10,165 nucleotides of DNA from CTSoil-075 sp964292325 (GTDB lineage Bacteria; Bacillota; Negativicutes; DSM-13327): the NCBI GenBank assembly GCA_964292325.1, contig CAXYVG010000117.1, positions 1 through 10,165 on the forward strand, given 5' to 3'. Positions 7,289 to 10,165 of the stretch are shown in pieces; position 1 is the stretch's first letter, and the number at the start of each line of letters is the position of its first letter. The translations under genes were made by a program, and so were the position numbers. The notes below the pieces were generated by a model. It saw only the letters and a program-made list of their open reading frames with translations, made no database searches and was not told the origin of the DNA.

Positions 7289-7363
7289 GGCCCGTTGGTC
7301 AAGCGGTCAAGACACCGCCCTTTCACGGCGATAACGGGGGTTCGATTCCCCCACGGGTCACCA
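7289..7363 (+). tRNA. tRNA-Glu (UUC), copy 1
   Basis: A 75-nt tRNA with encoded CCA. Acceptor GGCCCGT pairs with ACGGGTC (one G-U) and the anticodon TTC is at 7322-7324. The T stem GGGGG/CCCCC is perfect. The anticodon stem CCGCC/GGCGA has a C27-A43 mismatch at its top. The same mismatch occurs in copy 2, so it is probably tolerated rather than damage. Confidence 0.95.
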
Positions 7364-7371
7364 TTAATTTC

Positions 7372-7447
<76 letters not shown>

Positions 7448-7460
7448 TTTTCCCAATTGT

Positions 7461-7536
7461 GGCCCAGTAGTTTAGCGGTTAGAATGCCGCCCTGTCACGG
7501 CGGAGGTCGTCGGTTCAAATCCGATCTGGGTCGCCA
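7461..7536 (+). tRNA. tRNA-Asp (GUC)
   Basis: A 76-nt tRNA with CCA and discriminator G, an AspRS identity element. Acceptor GGCCCAG pairs with CTGGGTC (one G-U). The anticodon stem CCGCC/GGCGG carries GTC at 7494-7496. It is a single copy lying between the two Lys-Glu-Val blocks. Confidence 0.97.
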
Positions 7537-7543
7537 TTATTAT

Positions 7544-7619
<76 letters not shown>

Positions 7620-7624
7620 TTTCT

Positions 7625-7700
7625 GGTTCACTAGCTCAGTTGGTAGAGCACCTGACTTTTAATCAGGGTGTCCCGCGTTCGAGCCGCGGGTGAGCCACCA
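7625..7700 (+). tRNA. tRNA-Lys (UUU), copy 2
   Basis: Identical to the copy at 7208-7283, with anticodon TTT at 7658-7660, encoded CCA and all arms paired. Confidence 0.97.
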
Positions 7701-7705
7701 TTCAT

Positions 7706-7780
7706 GGCCCGTTGGTCAAGCGGTCAAGACACCGCCCTTTCACGGCGATAACGGGGGTTCGATTCCCCCACGGGTCACCA
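7706..7780 (+). tRNA. tRNA-Glu (UUC), copy 2
   Basis: Identical to the copy at 7289-7363, including the C27-A43 mismatch in the anticodon stem. The anticodon TTC is at 7739-7741. Confidence 0.95.
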
Positions 7781-7788
7781 TTAATTTC

Positions 7789-7864
<76 letters not shown>

Positions 7865-7874
7865 TTTTAAATTT

Positions 7875-7905
7875 AAACCTTGTACTATATAGTATGAGGT
7901 TTTTT
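7875..7905 (+). terminator. Rho-independent terminator of the tRNA operon
   Basis: A 12-bp stem (7875-7886 with 7891-7902, two G-U pairs) closes on a 4-nt loop. The right arm runs into six T residues at 7900-7905. It begins 11 bp after the last tRNA and clearly ends the operon. Confidence 0.9.
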
Positions 7906-8005
7906 GTTATAATAAGTACAGAAAATGGAAATATTAACTATAGTAATTGTTGGGAAAAATAAATAAATAAAAAAATAATCATATAAACTAGATATAGACA
8001 AAAAT

Positions 8006-8014
8006 TGCTATTAT
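8006..8014 (+). promoter_or_regulatory. Possible extended -10 promoter for the histidine kinase gene
   Basis: TGC directly precedes TATTAT (8009-8014), which fits an extended -10 element. No good -35 hexamer lies 16-18 bp upstream. This is the best promoter-like sequence I see in the gene-free stretch 7906-8102. I recognise no riboswitch or sigma-H pattern in that stretch. Confidence 0.3.
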
Positions 8015-8102
8015 CTCTAAAGGTATTTTTGCGAGCGATGCAGAAAGGTAATATATGTAAATAAATTGCTTTGTAAGTTCTAATAGTTGGAAGGGGTTGC
8101 TA

Positions 8103-9638
8103 TTGAAATTGGGATATAGTAAACTAGCTAATGCTAAAGAAGATACTGATAATGATCAAAAGTTATTTGACAGTAAACCAATAGATGCAGCTATGAAGAC
8201 ACAATCCTTATTGCAGATCATGCTCGACGCAACGACGGATGGTATTCTTGTAATTGATTGTCAACAAAAGAAATATCAATACAATCGTCAATTTATTAAA
8301 ATGTGGAATATAGATGAAACAGTTTTAACTAATAATATTCAATCCCGTTTATTAACATTAGTACTAAAAAAGGTAAAAGATCCCAAAACATATGTTGAAA
8401 AATTAAGAAACTTTTACACTTGTCCGGGGGAAAGCTGCGATATCGTTGAGCTTAAGGATGGACGATTTTTTGAACGTTGTTGTAAAGTACAATGGCTTGG
8501 TAGTGAGGTTACTGGTAGTGTATTCAATTTTCGTGACATTACCAAAGAAAAGCAAGCTGAAAAAATTGCAAAGCAGAATGAGAAAAAAATTCAAATGTTA
8601 TTGAATAATAATAAAGATGGAATTGCACTTTTTAGTATCAATAAAAATGGTACTGCAGAAAAAATTATTGAAGTAAACGATAGAGCTTGTGAGTGGTTAG
8701 GTTATAAAAAAGAAGAACTTTTAGAGATGTCCCCGAACGAGATTGCTAATATGATACCATCATCAATGTTTGAGATGCTGAATAAGTCGAAAAATAAAAG
8801 TTTAAAGGCTGTTTCATATGAAACAGTAAATTTAGCGTCTAAAGATAGCCAAATTCGTTTAGAAATGAATGTGAATCGTTTTGAAGTGGATGGACAGAAT
8901 TTCAGTTTATGCACTGCTCGTAACGTTGAGGAACGAGATAGAATCGAAACAGAGATGGCTCACTTAGAACGAATGAATTTAATTGGGAAAATGGCTGCTG
9001 GTATTGGACACGAAGTCAGAAATCCTATGACTACGATTCGAGGCTTTTTGCAAATGCTAGTTAATAAAAAGGAATGTCAGCAATATTGGGAATATTATAA
9101 ATTAATGATAGAGGAATTGGACCGAGCTAATTGTATTATTACGGAATTTTTATCATTAGCTAAGGATCGGGTGATTTGTCGACGTTCTAAGAACTTGAAT
9201 GTCATCATTAATTCGCTAGTACCATTGATTAAGGCAGATGCAATTGTTGCAAACAAATACATAAAGACTGAACTTGGCGATATACCAGAACTATTTGTTG
9301 ATGATAAAGAAATACGTCAGCTGATTCTCAATTTGGTACGTAATAGTTTAGATGCTATGTTGCCGGGAAGTTATCTGATTATAAAAACTTATAGGGAAGA
9401 TGAAGGGATTGTTCTCGCGATAGAAGATCAAGGTACTGGCATTGATCCTGAGGTTCTTAGCAACATTGGAAAGCCATTCTTTACGACTAAAGAGCAAGGG
9501 ACAGGTTTGGGATTAGCTATTTGTTATAGTATCGCAGCTCATCACAATGCTACTATTAATGTAGAAACAAGTGAAGATGGAACTACTTTTTTTATAAAGT
9601 TCAATCAAAAGCAGTATACGATGCCCTTGATTTGTTGA
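8103..9638 (+). CDS. Soluble PAS-PAS sensor histidine kinase (sporulation-kinase-like)
   Basis: The 511-aa product has no signal peptide or membrane helix, so it should sense a cytosolic signal. Two PAS domains (about residues 35-147, ending in FRDITKEKQ, and 160-276) precede HisKA. The H-box GIGHEVRNPMTTIRGFLQML carries the phospho-acceptor His303. The HATPase domain has the N-box Asn414 in LNLVRNSLDAM, G1 DQGTG at 442-446 and G2 GTGLGLA starting at 466. The HEVRNPxTTxRGFLQ pattern and the EELDRANxIITEFLSLAK segment resemble Bacillus KinA-KinE, which feed phosphate into the Spo0A pathway. That role is inferred. TTG 8103 was chosen because AAGGGG (8091-8096) lies 6 nt upstream; the TTG at 8097 would touch the ribosome binding site. 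No response regulator is adjacent, so it is an orphan kinase. Confidence 0.88.
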   Translation: MKLGYSKLANAKEDTDNDQKLFDSKPIDAAMKTQSLLQIMLDATTDGILVIDCQQKKYQYNRQFIKMWNIDETVLTNNIQSRLLTLVLKKVKDPKTYVEKLRNFYTCPGESCDIVELKDGRFFERCCKVQWLGSEVTGSVFNFRDITKEKQAEKIAKQNEKKIQMLLNNNKDGIALFSINKNGTAEKIIEVNDRACEWLGYKKEELLEMSPNEIANMIPSSMFEMLNKSKNKSLKAVSYETVNLASKDSQIRLEMNVNRFEVDGQNFSLCTARNVEERDRIETEMAHLERMNLIGKMAAGIGHEVRNPMTTIRGFLQMLVNKKECQQYWEYYKLMIEELDRANCIITEFLSLAKDRVICRRSKNLNVIINSLVPLIKADAIVANKYIKTELGDIPELFVDDKEIRQLILNLVRNSLDAMLPGSYLIIKTYREDEGIVLAIEDQGTGIDPEVLSNIGKPFFTTKEQGTGLGLAICYSIAAHHNATINVETSEDGTTFFIKFNQKQYTMPLIC

Positions 9639-9709
9639 TACAACGATACCTTATAGTGAATATAATAAAGGATTATCTGATGATATAATCCCCAAATGAA
9701 AAAATTATG

Positions 9710-9718
9710 TGGTATAAT
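9710..9718 (+). promoter_or_regulatory. Extended -10 promoter for the 76-aa ORF
   Basis: TGG precedes a perfect TATAAT (9713-9718), with no clear -35. The expected start near 9725 would leave about 28 nt to the ATG at 9753. A second TATAAT preceded by TGA lies at 9684-9689, inside a 7-bp inverted repeat (9670-9676 with 9685-9691). Confidence 0.4.
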
Positions 9719-9752
9719 TTAAAGAAACACCAATGAGGGAGAATATATATAT

Positions 9753-9983
9753 ATGAAAACCAAATATTTTTCAAATTCAGGTGACGAGACATTAGACGAA
9801 TTACAAGCAAATGTACAAAAGTGGATAGCCTCTCGTAAAAATATCCAAGTGATTGAAATGAAAGTAAGTGGGCCTTCAAAAACCACTCCTCCTGAATTTT
9901 TCATTAAAATGTCCTATGATGATAAAATGCCCCCAAGAGTACCAGTCGCGAATGCTGCTCCAGTAGCTAAGAGACGGGGGTAA
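9753..9983 (+). CDS. Hypothetical protein, 76 aa
   Basis: I do not recognise this protein. It starts at ATG 9753 with GAGGGAG at 9735-9741, 11 nt upstream across an AT repeat, and a promoter-like -10 just before. The first 55 residues could form a small alpha/beta fold: a predicted helix around DETLDELQANVQKWIASR, then the strand-like IQVIEMKVSG and EFFIKMSYD. The tail is rich in Pro, Ala and basic residues and ends in AKRRG, probably disordered and possibly nucleic-acid binding. There is no signal peptide, membrane helix or Cys metal motif. Codon use resembles its neighbours. The good ribosome binding site and upstream promoter argue that it is a real gene; its function is unknown. Confidence 0.65.
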   Translation: MKTKYFSNSGDETLDELQANVQKWIASRKNIQVIEMKVSGPSKTTPPEFFIKMSYDDKMPPRVPVANAAPVAKRRG

Positions 9984-10165
9984 ATATGCTAGAGTTGAAA
10001 TTACGGAAGCGTATTTTAGCTCTTTTTTTGTTGCGATGAAAGAACTCATAGAATCACAATTTGATATAAAAAAATCTCTCTTAAGGCTCTCTGGAGCATC
10101 AGTATGCGATATAGCAGAGGTTTCGCATCAATAAAAAATAGTAGCGTAAATTCCTTATTCTATAA
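9984..10165 (+). other. 3' stretch with short, possibly broken reading frames
   Basis: An ATG at 9986 follows GGGGG (9976-9980), but its frame stops after 17 codons (MLELKLRKRILALFLLR). A second frame is open from 9967 to the stop at 10132-10134. Its only ATG, at 10036, has no ribosome binding site and gives 32 aa (MKELIESQFDIKKSLLRLSG and onward). The two frames could be halves of one small gene joined by a frameshift near the T-run at 10022-10029, or just noise. The remainder is AT-rich, and I see no tRNA or terminator. Confidence 0.3.

Noticed and set aside
7980..8102. Riboswitch upstream of the histidine kinase (c-di-GMP or similar)
   Set aside because: I could not find conserved core motifs or convincing paired stems. 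The AAAGGTA repeats there are too weak to support a call.

Overview
The window is a low-GC bacterial chromosome segment. All genes are on the + strand. The gene content points to an endospore-forming Firmicute, possibly a Negativicutes (Sporomusa/Pelosinus-like), although the genus is an inference. The evidence is the order gdpP-rplI-lonC-dnaB-purA, a LonC protease (a family restricted to spore formers), HPr kinase/phosphorylase, and a soluble PAS histidine kinase of the sporulation-kinase type.

Region 1 (1-4415) is a replication, translation and signalling operon. It holds the 3' end of gdpP (c-di-AMP phosphodiesterase), rplI overlapping it by 29 bp, lonC, and dnaB (replicative helicase). 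A hairpin plus T-tract closes it at 4362-4415.

Region 2 (4416-7119) is a purA-hprK unit behind an unusually rich control region. A PurBox-like inverted pair (4485-4528) sits directly against a near-consensus extended -10 promoter (4531-4559). A leader of about 300 nt follows. It contains three good DnaA boxes and one degenerate box at exact 12-bp steps (4668-4712), then a hairpin at 4810-4839 just before the purA ribosome binding site. purA (AMP synthesis) and hprK (carbon regulation) are 35 bp apart with no visible terminator between them.

Region 3 (7158-7905) is an eight-gene tRNA operon, Lys-Glu-Val-Asp-Phe-Lys-Glu-Val, with a perfect consensus promoter and a strong terminator. The Lys-Glu-Val block is present twice (245 bp, one difference). 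That single difference puts a C-C mismatch in the acceptor stem of the first tRNA-Val.

Region 4 (7906-10165) holds an orphan cytosolic PAS-PAS histidine kinase, a 76-aa protein I do not recognise, and a 3' stretch with only short or possibly broken reading frames.

I see no mobile element, CRISPR array or clearly new multi-gene system. The most noteworthy signals are the combined PurBox and phased DnaA-box control region of purA, and the tRNA duplication with its damaged copy.
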